Shown here: one piece after another, positions 34,081 to 45,500 of the stretch
Position numbering within the stretch: the first letter of the stretch is position 1
Layout of the letters: each line of letters opens with the position of its first letter
Source of the DNA: Eledone cirrhosa
Lineage: Eukaryota > Mollusca > Cephalopoda > Octopoda > Eledonidae
Length of the DNA: 64,000 nt
NCBI GenBank assembly: GCA_964016885.1
Contig: OZ024744.1
Location: 29,205,108-29,269,107 of the forward strand
Direction of reading: 5' to 3'
Notes under the pieces: generated by a model
Databases searched by the model: none
What the model was told of the DNA's origin: nothing
What the model saw: the letters and a program-made list of their open reading frames with translations, nothing else
Made by a program: the position numbers and the translations under genes

Positions 34081-34565
34081 CGCAGCATAATGGGGTAGCA
34101 GCGTTTGAACTGGCTTTCACTCATGTGTATGGAAAATGAAATCCTGAAAACCATTGACTTCAAGCCATTTATAAAGCAATTCTCTTCAAAGAAATTTTGC
34201 AAATATTTGTATTGACCACCTGATTATTAATAAATAGTTCATCGTAATTTGATACTGCGCGATCTGTATGCTTTACGAATTGAATATCATCTGTGCTGAT
34301 TTTTTTGTGTTTTTCAAGGCTCATGTTATATTGTTCAAACGTTTGTGTTAATTAATCTTTGATGTACCACATGTTTTTAATGTATAAACACTGATTTCGT
34401 TGGAAATACCAATACAATGAATATATCTTTAATTATATTGATCATTTGTATTTTTATTCCTGTGAGTGGTTGTGAAGGTAGGGGCCCCAGTGCTCAGCTT
34501 TGTCCGGGGGGGGGGGCTATAATGCTGTTAAAATGGCCTGTGTCCGGGGGGGGTGCCTATAATGC
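34081..34565. other. no clear gene; possible signal-peptide-like ORF
   Basis: An ATG at 34417 opens MNISLIILIICIFIPVSG, which resembles a signal peptide. It is followed by gaag|gtaggg, a possible splice donor. The frame then runs into two copies of a G-rich repeat (tgtccggggggg ... tataatgctgttaa at about 34500 and 34540) and into T4. Without further exons or evidence of expression this is only a possibility. Confidence 0.3.
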
Positions 34566-34606
34566 TGTTAAGTACTCACCTTGGTTCCAAGGAAGGGAGA
34601 CCTCTC

Positions 34607-34633
34607 AATATTCGGGATTTAAGCCCGAATATT
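34607..34633 (+). promoter_or_regulatory. 5' UTR stem-loop of T4
   Basis: aatattcggg and cccgaatatt form a perfect 10-bp stem with a 7-base loop, about 130 bases before the ORF1 ATG. T9 has the same stem extended to 13 bp. The alpha units have unrelated stems at the equivalent place. Confidence 0.75.
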
Positions 34634-34765
34634 CAGGTTTATTTTTAAAAACTTCGAAAAAATCGCTTTCCCACAAAAAAAAATGGAAATTTTCGACCTT
34701 GAAACGGTAAACAACGTTCAATAACAGCCACTGTAGATCTCACCACAACTACTACTACTACAGAC

Positions 34766-36600
34766 ATGCCTGTCGTCCATTCCACTGAATGTGAAGGGAA
34801 AACACAAAGGTTACCAACACAACCGCTCCCTTCTGTAATAGTAGCAGTACCATCTCAAAATGACATCACCACCACCACCACAACAACTCAAAACAACAAC
34901 GACAATAACACCGTTAGCCTCAATGTAAAAACGGATATCGGTAGCAACAGCAATAACAAACACAACAACAACAACAGCAAGAACAACACCAACAACAAGA
35001 GCAACAGAAGCACCACCTTTGCAGCGGCAGCAGCGAAAACAAAGCGCTTATTGAATGTTGATATTAGCGATAAAGACGAACAGTTGACCCAGGCGTGGAG
35101 GTTAATTAAACGGGAGAAGTCCTGGCAAACCTGACCATCCCGGACGGGGCAATAGCGGCCACGCAAAGGAAGACGGTGTACTTTCGATGCATTTTAGTGC
35201 AGACACGCAAATTGGAACTTGCCAACCAAGCAGAGGTCGAGGCTGCTTCAAAGTGCATCGGAAGTGACATCGAGTACAAAGCAAGGGCCAAGCAGTTAGG
35301 TACCATCTCGGTACTGTTCAAAACTGAGGCCCTTGCTATTAAGCACTCGATGACCCCCTGCAGAACGGAATGCATTATCATGCACCCGTCCTACATAGGC
35401 AAAAGGAGAGTAAAGATCCGCATTCCCAGGACCCCACCAGGAATGAACATATGGTGGATCCAGGGATGCGTAATCGAGGAGGGAACAAACACTACCTTCC
35501 TGGATATCAAAAGAACAGAGAGAGAAGACTGGTCCGGAATGGATTTGGAGATTTTTCTCCAAATGAAACCGGAGGACATGAATAACATCCCGGATTTTAC
35601 TCGCCTGAAGGACGGGACAATAATCCAACTAATCATTGACGGAAGAAGGCCACGCTGCTTCGTCTGCGGGGAAGCAACGCATCTGCAAGCCTTCTGCCCT
35701 CAGCGCAAAAATGCAAGGGGTCGCAAACCTCCTTTGTTGCCAACGCCAGTGACACCACGGAAAGCTGCACCACCACCACCAGCAAAAACAACACCAACAA
35801 AGACACGGACACCAACATCAAAAACAGCCGGATCACCACCAACACCAACACCAATCCAAGAGGAAAACAAGGAAAGCTCTCCCACTCCCACTACCCCTCC
35901 AATTATACACATAGATAAAACAATAAATGTACACGCAGACACAGATACACTCACAGCCACAGACCCTTTGTCTTCCAGCAGTGAAGATGAAGGAAAACCC
36001 AAAAGTGCCAAAAAAACAAAAGAGAAAACTCACCCCAAAAAAGCCCCCACAAAACAGAAAAACATACACAACAAAAAATACAGACACCACCAACGCAAAC
36101 ACTTCCCCAATAACATCAACACCAACATCAACATCAACACCACCCACACAATCCCCGAAACGCAAACAACCTAAACAAACACAAGAAATGCCTGAAATTG
36201 CAGACACCACACCTACAACAAACACAGACATACCCGAAACAACACCACAAAAACCATCACCACCACAGTCACCAAAACGAAAACAAATAAAACCACACCA
36301 ACAAAACATTAAAAACTTCGTGCTTGTCAGAAGATCCAACGATAAATTGATGGCCCTCTTAGCACGAAGCGAAGACATCCAAACAGAGAGGGAGATCTTT
36401 GAATTGAACAGATTTTGCGTGCCAGAAGATTTGCTTCTGGTGCGAATGTCGCTCAATTCTTACAAAGATATTCGAGAGAACTTTCCTCAAGACGTGGGAA
36501 CCCTGAACGTGAAACCCACATCAAGACTTTTAAAGGGGTTCCAAAAGAAACCCCACCAACCATGGAGGATGAACCACCCGATATTTAAGAGACCCCGGGA
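34766..36600 (+). pseudogene. T4 ORF1 (CCHC zinc-knuckle protein), frameshifted
   Basis: The ATG at 34766 is chosen because T9 has the equivalent start. The N-terminus has Thr- and Asn-rich runs, then FAAAAAKTKRLLNV. A stop/frameshift is at about 35132. The 332-codon frame 35176-36174 holds the conserved middle region and a canonical zinc knuckle CFVCGEATHLQAFC (CX2CX4HX4C) near 35662. A Pro/Thr-rich linker and an acidic SSSSEDEGK segment follow. A run of seven A at 36008-36014 (six in T9) shifts the frame. The second frame continues to a conserved C-terminus (DKLMALLARSEDIQTE, FCVPEDLLLVRMSLNS, DVGT). Probable role: RNA-binding component of the retrotransposition complex. Confidence 0.88.
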
Positions 36601-36632
36601 GGTAAGTAAACCTTCCCTCTCTCATTTAGCTT
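36601..36632 (+). promoter_or_regulatory. inter-ORF stem-loop before T4 ORF2
   Basis: ggtaagtaaa at 36601 can pair through aagtaaa with tttagctt (36625-36632), with one bulge and one G-U pair. The ATG of ORF2 is at 36639. The segment looks like a splice donor and acceptor pair only 24-30 bases apart, too short for an intron, so a structured translation signal is more likely. Confidence 0.45.
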
Positions 36633-36638
36633 TCCAAC

Positions 36639-39600
36639 ATGGCCATATTAAGAGTAGGAAGTTTAAATGTTCGCGGCCTGGGGTCACCCTGGAATCAGGG
36701 TCGCCTGCTCAACGACCTCAAGTCTCTGGTAATGGATGTGATTGCCGTCAGCGAGACCAGGGTTTCCGACACGCGCGCACTAGCCCCCATTTTCGACGAC
36801 GTTCAGATCTTCGCATCTGTTAGCAGGCCGGAAATGGGAGGTGGAGTGGCAGTGCTGTTTAGGAAAGGTCTGGATCTCGAGGGAAGGTCAATCTTCCCGG
36901 AACCGGACGGTAAGTTGGTGGTCCTGGATGTGAGCAGTAGCAAAGGTGGTGCCTTTAGACTGCTGGCCGTACGACTGGGGGCGGACGACCGGAGTTCTTT
37001 AGACGCCTGGAAATCTTTCTGGGTACGTCTCGCCCTCTACTGTTAGCGGGGACCGGAACGGCATCTTAGACGCACGCTGGGATTGTGTGGGAGTATCTGA
37101 TAAGAGCGGGGGTGCAAAAGCCTCAAACACCTAATCAGCCATTTCCAACTGTCTGACAGGTATCGACTAGATTTCCTCCAATGCACCAGTGTAGACGTGG
37201 ACCAACCGCATAGGGTCATCTAGATCGTATATAGACAAGATCTTTATTAGGAAAATAGATAGAAATAGTGTAAGCTGCCCACTTTTTAAAACGGTCGCCT
37301 ATTCAGATAACAAATTTGTGATCTGTATGGTCGACCTAGATAAAACACGTAGGTTGGGACCGGGTTACTGGAAGCTGAACAGGTCATTTCCGGCACGTAA
37401 GGCTTACAGGGACCGAGGCAACAATTAGTTAAGCAAAAGTTGACAGGGGCGGTTATAAACAACATATGGTGGGGGACACTTAAAAGAGAGATTAGAGTAA
37501 CTTCGATAGAGTTCAGCAAAGAACTAGCGTTAGAGAGAAATAGAAAAGGAGGGGGAGCTGGTAGATAAGTTAGACGAGGCTATTTGTAGTGGCGTTGCAA
37601 ATGACGTGCTAGCGGCGAGAATGGCATTAGACCATTTCTTCAATGCGAAACACGAAGGTTGCATTGTCAGAGCTAAGGCACGTGCGCTGAGAAACGAGTG
37701 AACCAAAGCTGTTCGATGGGCCCGCGTGGCGGAGAGGCAGCGTGGTAATAAAACCACAATTCGGTCTTTGGCGGACCGAGAAGGACACGAGATAAGCGAT
37801 TCCAAGCGGATATGTGAGGCCGTTCACCAACAGTTCAGCCTAAACTCAGGGCGCCCTTGTCGGCCGCATGAGGCGCAAGTCACCCGGTTTGGATGGCCTG
37901 CTCTACGAGCTTTACGTAAATATGCCAGACTTGTTCTCTGATCTCCCTGCAACTGGCAGCAGAATGGGAGTATTCCCAGTTCTGTGAGCAGGGGAGTGGT
38001 GACGCTGATAAGGAAAGACGAGAACAAGAGGGATACATTAGATAATTTCAGGCCCATAACTCTGCTCAACACTGAGTTTAAGATTTTGACCAAGATGTTA
38101 GCAAAGAGATTGTCGCTTGTCATCGAGGATTTGGTTGGGGAGGCGCAAACTTGTGCAATCCTAGCCAGGTCCATACAAGATAATCTCCATCTCATGCAAT
38201 ACATCATAGAGAGGGTAGGGTGTAAACCTGGCTTCGGTGGGGCACTGATCAATTTAGATCAATCGAAAGCATTCGATAGGGTCGACCATCGGTGTCTGGA
38301 GTTTGTCCTCAAAGCGGCTGGCTTCGGCCCTGTCTTCAGAAGCTGGATCGCTGCAATGCACAGCGGTACCCGCTTGGTGGTCAAGGTTAATGGCCACTTC
38401 TCGGAACCATTTCGGCTCTCCCGATCGGTCCGTCAAGGGTTCTCTCTCTCTTCTCTTCTGTACGTATTGACTCTCGAGCCTTTACTGCGTAAGCTGGAGC
38501 TGGTGCAGGGCATCCCGCTCGAATCGGGACGTGGAAAGGCGGTGTCGGCTTATGCGGACATCACCGTGATGGTGTCGGACACCTCAGAAATCGAGGTAAT
38601 CGGCACCTCATTGAAGGAATATGAAAGGTTGATAGGAGCCAAACTTAACCCGGAAAAGTCGGTGGGCTTGCAACTCGGAACCTGGAGAGGCAAGCCCATA
38701 TCGTCAAACAGCGTCGCGGGTTGCTGGACGGACGGACCGGTAAAGTTGCTCGGGATTTGGTTCGGACCAGACTTCCAGGGGGAAAAGAATTGGGACGAGG
38801 TGACGAGCAGGGTAGCCAGTCTCAACCAAAAATGGGCTGGGAGGAAGTTATCACTGAAAGGTCGCGCGGAGGTGGTGAATGTGTACATCGCGTCTGTCAT
38901 CTACTACCGCCTGACCGTCGTCCCTTGCCCACGTCCGCGCCTCGTCAAGTTGGAACGGCTCCTCTTCAAATTCTTGTGGTGTGGACAAGTTCTGTTGCCA
39001 GCACCCTCTACGCAGAGGGCTGGGCATAACGTGGCTAATGATGCGCAGACATGCGCTGAGGCTGTGTCATCTCCAGATATACTGACTAAACTGTGAACAG
39101 GTGTGGTCGCCGTTTATTAGAGGGCCTTTCCGCAGCACGTTTCTTTGACTGAGCTGCAGTCCTGGGTCAAGAAGAGACCGAGACTAGGTGACTGGCACCG
39201 GGAATATTGCCAGGCACTCACTGCCCTCTACAGGCACGGAAGTGCTGTCAGACGGACCTGCCCAACATGAGCACAGAACGACGAAACCGTTCTGCACGCA
39301 CTTGTCCAATGTCAGTGCATTACTGACTTGTGGAGTTATGTCGAACAGCTATTGTCGTGTGTGGAACTGATCCGGCTATCGGCCGAGTCCATAGTGATGA
39401 TCGATCCGCCGCCTTCCTTAGGTCAGGAAGAGCAGGACATTTTCCTCTGTCTGGTGGCAGTTGCGAAAGAGGTTGTATGGTGGACCAGATTAAAAGGATT
39501 GAAGACAGACACTTTTCTCTTCGGCCAATCCCTCATCAACTTCTTCAAGTTTCACCTGGAAAGGAAGGTGAGGGTGGAGAGAGAAGTGCTGCCCCCTAGT

Positions 39601-39675
39601 ACATTTGCTAAAAGGTGGATGAATGTGGCGAGAATGGCCCGTGCGAATGCGCCTACTCTGACCATGCGCCTATAG
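36639..39675 (+). pseudogene. T4 ORF2 (APE endonuclease and RT), disrupted
   Basis: It starts MAILRVGSLNVRGLG with the endonuclease Asn and the SETR Glu. The frame breaks near 36970. The longest intact piece, 37984-39096, covers RT from RPITLLNTEF through DQSKAFDRVDH to FKFLW. The catalytic motif is YAD followed directly by I (38551-38562): one Asp codon is missing. RQGCPLSSLL is RQGFSLSSLL. Near 39230 a deletion of a few hundred bp is bounded by the repeat ctctac, joining the LQALTALY region to the C-terminal finger. The last 115 codons (39328-39675) are open. Function would be nicking of the target and reverse transcription; this copy cannot do it. Confidence 0.92.
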
Positions 39676-39959
39676 ACTAGCTAACTTGAGGAGAGGGGTG
39701 CTCTCCCTGGGTGCCCTAGAAGCGCAGGGTGGTTCAGGATTAGTGGGGTACCTGAGTCACCCCAGGGTCGTCCACCCCCTATCGAGGAATTTATTTATTT
39801 TGTTTATGCATAGTTTATTTTATATTTCTTATATCTTCATTGTTTAATTAGTCTTGCCATTGTGTACTTTTACTCGACCTTATTGTAAACCCCCACTATC
39901 CCTGTCTTTGTATTATCCCCTACATGTTGACCCTTGTGGCTAATAAATGAAATCATTAT

Positions 39960-40160
39960 TTTGGCAGTATCGGTAGTGGGTCGGACGCTATGCTTTCCAG
40001 CATAGTTACGTCCCTTTACGATCTGAGTTCAAATCCCGCTGAGGTTGACTTTGCCTTTAACCCTTACGGGGTCGATAAAATAAAGTACCAGTAATGCACT
40101 GGGTAATTGTGCCTTGTGCCTAAAGTAGAAACAATTATTATTATTATTATTATTATTATT
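39960..40160 (+). repeat. tRNA-derived SINE with ATT tail, between T4 and T5
   Basis: The head lacks the first few bases (starts ttggcagtatcgg). The B box gagttcaaatcccgctg is intact and the body is close to consensus, with ctggcc reduced in the end region. The tail is eight or more ATT units that run directly into T5. Confidence 0.92.
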
Positions 40161-40261
40161 GAATGCCATGGTTGACGGAGGCTCGGCTCTGTAAGGTATA
40201 GTAATTTTTAACCGTTAAAACAATTGTAAATTGTTTAAAACTTGAACCAAATTGTTGATAA

Positions 40262-40350
40262 AGACACCCTCCTCCTCGTGAGAGGGGTCTTTCTGTCCGT
40301 TATTTGGCCCTTCGGGTTAAATAACCAGTTATTGGGGTTTTGTACCCAAT
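40262..40350 (+). promoter_or_regulatory. three consecutive 5' UTR stem-loops of T5
   Basis: Stem 1: agacaccctc with gaggggtct (40262-40290, one bulge). Stem 2: ttatttgg-cc with gg-ttaaataa around a ttcg tetraloop (40300-40324). Stem 3: attggg with cccaat (40331-40350). The ORF1 ATG follows at 40374. Stem 2 is positionally equivalent to the ttcg-capped stem in T6. Confidence 0.65.
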
Positions 40351-40373
40351 ATTCATTTTAAACAAAAATCAAC

Positions 40374-42140
40374 ATGGCTACGAAAAAGAAATTTCATACG
40401 TCACTCCCACTCATTCCGTTTTCTTCTTCCTCAATCATCACTACAGCAGAGAGAAGATTGTCTCTCTCCCTCCCTTCTTTAAATGTGTCTCTCTCCCTCC
40501 CTTCTCTTTCGCAAGTGACGAAAGAAAAGAAAAGTCTCGTGCAAAGCGTGCAAGGTTTCTCCACGACGACGACGACAGCGACGAAACAGGTGTGCGGGAA
40601 ATACGAAAACCCAGTTCATTCGGCTGACGTCAGGAATAATAGCAGTAGCAGCCGTAATAACAACAGCAACAGTGACAATGAAAACAACAGTAGCAGCCGC
40701 AACAGCATCACCAGCAGCATAAACAACAACAGCATTAGCAGCAGCAACACCAACAACAACCACAGCAACAGCGGCGGAGGCAGTAGTCGTAGTACCTGCA
40801 GCAACAACAAAAGTACCAGCAGCTCTGACGACAACAACAACAATAGCACCAAAGAAAAACCAATCTCATTTGCAGGCATTGCGAGAAACTTGGAAACAAT
40901 CCTCATAACAAATGAGGAATTAGAGGAAGCGAAGAAGATGGTGACAAAGAATGGACACCGAGCAATCTGCAAGGCAGCGGAAAATTTTTTCGAAACCCAA
41001 CAGCACTGTACGGTCACGTACCGTACAGTAAGTACAAAATCCCGTAGGGTGGAAAGAGTCACAGAGGCTCAGATACAAAAAGCCTTGGGGTCTGTGTGGC
41101 AACGGAAAACGCACATCACCCGAGGCAAAAAATATGCCACCGTAGACGTACTTTTTGCCACACCCCAGGAGGCAAAGGCCCAATCAGTAGTGACCCTAAG
41201 GAGCGAGGAAATGGTGTTGGTGCCCTCCTACTGCGGGCAAAAAATTGTGAGGGTCAAACTGACCCACGTCCCCCCCGGAATGGCCCCTTCTTGGCTGGCC
41301 GCGTCTGTCCTCGTCGGAATCGAGGACAAAACAAATGTACTTCAAGTACAGAAAAAAGTAAGAGAAGATTGGGTAGGCACCTCCATTGAAATGCTAATCC
41401 AAACCAACCAGGAGTGCATCGAAGCTATCCCGGATGTGATAGACTTCGATAACGGCACTCAACTGCCCATAAGTGTTGAGGGCAAACGCCCGAAATGCTT
41501 TCGCTATGCATCGAAGACTCACCTCAGGGCCTTCTGCAACGAGAAGACCCTGAGAAAGGAGAAAACCCCCCTCTTTCCGAAACCGGCGCCACGGCTACCA
41601 GCAACAGGACAAGCGGCAACCAGGAACGATAGGTCCGTGGCACCCATACCCACGCCACGGAAATCAAAAACAGCAGCAGCATTGGAAATATTAACAACAA
41701 CAACAGCAATACCAAATGCAGCTGCAACAGAGACTCCAGTGCAAATATCACCAACAACAACAAGTGAAAGAGTGGAGCTGGTACCCCTCCCCGACCTCAC
41801 AGAATCAGACATGGAGTGTGAGGTGGGAGAGGGATGGCAAAAGGTCGTAAGAAGGCACAAACGCAGAAGCAGCGCATCGTCGCCTTTGAAAAGGGAGGAA
41901 AGAAATGAGAAAAGGGTAAAGTCTACTGCAAAGAGACCCACAACAGCAACACCACCAACACCATCACCACCCACACTAGCACCACCATCACCACCGGCGA
42001 CAACCCCACCGCCAACAACACCTTCAACACCACAAGCACCAACATCGCAAACACAACGACAAAACACACACACCCAGCAACAACGACAAGAAAATAGCAG
42101 AACCACACCCACCCCCAGAAAAACAAATGCACGGCAATAA
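40374..42140 (+). CDS. T5 ORF1: Asn/Ser-rich, zinc-knuckle retrotransposon protein
   Basis: 588 codons. The ATG is at 40374, after the 5' UTR stem-loops. Residues 1-80 are basic and Ser/Leu-rich. About 80-160 is an Asn/Ser low-complexity tract. About 165-390 is the conserved middle region (ISFAGIARNLETILIT, VTYRTVS, TRGKKYATVDVLFATPQEAK, REDWVGTSIEMLIQT). The zinc knuckle is CFRYASKTHLRAFC: C375, H383 and C388 are kept, but residue 378 is Tyr (tat) where T4, T6, T7 and T9 have Cys. This is predicted to weaken zinc binding. About 400-588 is Pro/Thr-rich and basic. The family role is RNA binding and RNP formation. A conserved C-terminal segment lies just beyond, in the -1 frame, so this ORF may be slightly shortened by a frameshift. 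Confidence 0.88.
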   Translation: MATKKKFHTSLPLIPFSSSSIITTAERRLSLSLPSLNVSLSLPSLSQVTKEKKSLVQSVQGFSTTTTTATKQVCGKYENPVHSADVRNNSSSSRNNNSNSDNENNSSSRNSITSSINNNSISSSNTNNNHSNSGGGSSRSTCSNNKSTSSSDDNNNNSTKEKPISFAGIARNLETILITNEELEEAKKMVTKNGHRAICKAAENFFETQQHCTVTYRTVSTKSRRVERVTEAQIQKALGSVWQRKTHITRGKKYATVDVLFATPQEAKAQSVVTLRSEEMVLVPSYCGQKIVRVKLTHVPPGMAPSWLAASVLVGIEDKTNVLQVQKKVREDWVGTSIEMLIQTNQECIEAIPDVIDFDNGTQLPISVEGKRPKCFRYASKTHLRAFCNEKTLRKEKTPLFPKPAPRLPATGQAATRNDRSVAPIPTPRKSKTAAALEILTTTTAIPNAAATETPVQISPTTTSERVELVPLPDLTESDMECEVGEGWQKVVRRHKRRSSASSPLKREERNEKRVKSTAKRPTTATPPTPSPPTLAPPSPPATTPPPTTPSTPQAPTSQTQRQNTHTQQQRQENSRTTPTPRKTNARQ

Positions 42141-42460
42141 ATACACACAAGAAACTAATGACTTACATAATTGAACACACAGACATTTCACAACAGGACT
42201 ACATAATACCAGCACCAATCAAAACGCCAACTAACATAAGACTGCTAAAAAAATCGCACAGAAACAATACACAAATATTAAAACGAAATTCCCCAATGCA
42301 GTTGGTGATTTCAGGGACCTAGGAGGAACTATCAATCAAAGAGTATATTCAGACATTCTCTTAGAAGAGCCGACGACCAGCCGAAGGGACGATTCAACGG
42401 TCCCTTCACCAGACGATCAAGTGAAAAGGGATGTAAAAACCATCCCTCCTCTACGAAAAG
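42096..42460 (+). other. T5 conserved inter-ORF coding-like segment
   Basis: In the -1 frame relative to ORF1 it reads KCTAINTHKK, then YIIEHTDIS. After another shift it reads KFPNAVGDFR, VYSDILLEEP and STVPSPDDQ. Equivalent residues occur in T2 and T7. A stem gggatg / catccc is at 42428-42446. Conservation at protein level suggests it was coding in the ancestor. Confidence 0.5.
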
Positions 42461-42467
42461 TACGGTA

Positions 42468-42492
42468 AGTGGTCTTTCCCATCTTTTCCACT
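42468..42492 (+). promoter_or_regulatory. inter-ORF stem-loop before T5 ORF2
   Basis: ggtaagtgg at 42464-42472 pairs through agtgg with ccact at 42488-42492. The ORF2 ATG is at 42504. It is weaker than in T2 and T7 but at the same place. Confidence 0.45.
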
Positions 42493-42503
42493 CTATTTTA
42501 AAC

Positions 42504-45500
42504 ATGACCTCACTCAGAATAGGCAGCATAAATGCGCGTGGCTTGGGGTCGTCATGGAAGCAGGGTCACCTGCTCAACGACCTCAGGTCACTAAACATAG
42601 ATGTAGTGGCCATCAGCGAGACCAGAATCTCCGAAGCACGGGCCTTCGCACCGATCTTCGGCGGCTACGATGTGTACGCATCTCCCAGCCGTCCTGGATC
42701 GGGTGGGGGAGTTGCTGTGCTTTTTCGGAGAGGTTTGGATCTCGCCATACGGGCCATCTTCCTGGACCCAGAGGGTAAGCTGGTGGTGCTGGACGTGACC
42801 AGCGGAGACGGGCAAGCTTTCAGGCTAGTGGCCGTCTATGCCCCGACAGGAGCAGGGCGGCCTGATTTCTTCCGGCGTCTGGAGACCTTTCTTGGAACGT
42901 CCCGCTCTTTAGTGTTAGTGGGCGACTGGAACGGGATCTTAGATGCACGCTGGGACTGTGTGGGATTAGCGGATAGGGGTGGAGGGTGCAAGAGCCTCAC
43001 CAACCTGCTCAGGCGTTTTGAACTGTCTGACAGGTACCGATTGGATTTCCCGAATGTGCCAATGTGGACTTGGACAAACCGCATAGGGTCATCCAGATCA
43101 TATCTAGATAGAGTATTTTGTAGGGAAATAGATAAGTCTAGCATAGGCTGTCCACAATTCAAGATAGTCAGCTACACGGACCACAAATTCGTGATCTGTG
43201 TGCTTGACTTAGATAGGCTTCATAGACGAGGACCCGGCTACTGGAAGCTAAACGCGTCTTTACCAGCGCGCAAGGCCTACAGAGACCGGATTAGCGAACT
43301 AGTTAAGCGGGCGTTGACGGGGGCCATCGTCAACAACAAGTGGTGGTTTGCTCTGAAAAGAGCGATTAGAACAGAATCGATTAGGTTTAGTAAGGCTTTA
43401 GCAATAGAGAAAAATAGAGCAGAGGGAGAACTAGTTAGAAAATTAGACGAGGCGCTTAGCAAAGGCATTGCGACCGACGTGCTTGCGGCGAAATTGGCCC
43501 TTGACCAATTCTTCAATGCAAAGCACGAAGGCTGCGTTGTCAGAGCAAGGGTGCGTGCTCTCAGACACGAGGGGACGAAAGCCGTTCAATGGGCCCGAGT
43601 GGCGGAGGCGCGTCGTGGCAACAAAGCCACGATCCGGTCTTTGGTGGACCACGACGGGCGCATGCTACTCGATCCCGGGCAAATGTGTGAAGCTTTTCAG
43701 CGACACTTCGCTCAGCTGTTCGGGGGCAGCGGTGGGCCGGGTAGAGGGATGGACTTTAGTGTCTACCTCGACGGACTGCCGCGGCTCTCGGCCACTGAGG
43801 CGAAGTGTTGCGAAAAGCCGATAACAGCCGCTGAAGTAAGGGAGGCAATGACTGGCTGCACAAGGGGTAAATCGCCTGGTTTGGATGGTCTGCCCTATGA
43901 ACTTTACGTACAGATGCCAGACTTGTTCGGAGGCCTCTTGGCGGACGTCTACTGCAACTGGCAACAGAACGGGAGAATTCCCAGTTCTGTGAGCCGAGGA
44001 GCGGTGGCACTGCTGAGAAAGGATCCGAACAAGGGGGATAACATAGACAATTTCCGGCCCATAACTCTGCTAAACACAGAGTTTAAGATTTTGGCCAAGG
44101 TGCTAGCAAAGAGGTTGGCGCTTGTCGTTGGTGGTCTGGTGGGAGAGGCGCAGACATGCGCCATTCCCGACAGATCCATCCACGACAACCTCCACCTCAT
44201 GCGATACATCGTAGAGAGGGTAGCTAGGGAACCTGGCACGGGTGGGTCCTTGATCAATTTAGATCAGTCGAAAGCTTTCGATAGGGTCGACCATCGTTAC
44301 CTAGCGGCAGTCCTGAGGGCGGCTGGCTTTGGGCCCGTCTTCAGAGGCTGGATCGCTGCCATGCACAGCGACATCTGCTCTGTGGTGAGAGTGAACGGTC
44401 ACCTGTCGGAACCGTTCAACATCATGCGCTCGGTCCGCCAAGGATGTCCCCTCTCGTCCCTCTTGTACGTATTGACTCTCGAGCCATTACTGCACAAACT
44501 GGAGACGTTGAGGGGAGTCCCGCGCGAACTAGGATGCGGAAGATCCGTGTCAGCATATGCGGACGATGTCACCGTAGTGGTGTCGAACGCCAAACACATC
44601 GAGGCGATCGGCACTACACTAAGAGAATACGAAGCGGTGACAGGATCAATGATCAACCAGGAAAAGTCAGTGGGCCTGCAGCTCGGCACCTGGAGAGGCA
44701 GGTCCATGCCGTCCAACAGCGTCGTCGGGCACTGGACGGACGGACCGGTTAAATTGCTAGGGGTCTGGTTCGGTCCGGACCTCCAGACGGACAAAAACTG
44801 GGACGAGGTGACGAGCAGGGTGGCTTCTCTCACCCAGAAATGGGCGGAGAGGAAGCTATCCCTGAAAGGTCGAGCGGAGGTGGCTAACGCGTACATCGCG
44901 TCTGTCATCTGCTACCGCCTAACCGTCGTACCTTGTCCTAAGCCTCGCCTGACTGCGCTGGAGCGTTTGCTCTTTCGCTTTTTGTGGAAGGGACGTGCTC
45001 CGATGATCAGGCGGTCCATCTGTTGTCAACACCCGCTACGTGGAGGGCTGGGCATGCCGTGGCTGATGATGTGCAGGCACGCGCTCAGGCTACGACATCT
45101 CCACCTCTTCCTCGACGGTGATCAGGTGTGGTCGCCGTTTGCTAGACGCGTTTTTCCCCAGCTCGTTTCCTTGACGGAGCTGCAGTCCTGGGTCAAGCGA
45201 AGACCGAGAGGGAGCGCCTGGAGACTGGAATGTCTTCAGGCGCTCACAGCCCTCGACCAATCGGGCAATGTGATCGGTGGAAACTCCACCTCGGCGTTCT
45301 ATAGAGGATTAGTGGAGGGGAAGAGCGACGACGTACTTGGGGAAACTCTAGGCGTCGACGAAAATCAACTAGCCAATCTCTTCGGAAGAACTTTCGGGCC
45401 AGGGCCTATGGACAACTTCCAGAAATCTCTGGCCTGGCAGTGCTACCGAGGAGCCTTGCCAGTTCGGGATAAACTCTACAGGCATGGAGGTGCCGTCAGC

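Larger units (their letters stand above)
34566..39960 (+). mobile_element. LINE unit T4 (beta subfamily), full-length but dead
   Basis: It contains a 5' UTR with stem-loop, both ORFs, a 3' UTR and the end cccttgtggctaataaatga, followed by aatcattatt and a SINE. The beta subfamily differs from alpha in its ORF1 N-terminus (MPVVHSTECEGK), its 3' UTR and its 5' stem-loop. T9 is the second beta copy. The 5' boundary is inferred from where similarity to T9 starts. Confidence 0.9.

Noticed and set aside
36601..36630. A small intron (GTAAGT ... TTTAG) before T4 ORF2
   Set aside because: Only about 28 bp, and other units lack the acceptor while keeping pairing; a stem-loop explains it better.
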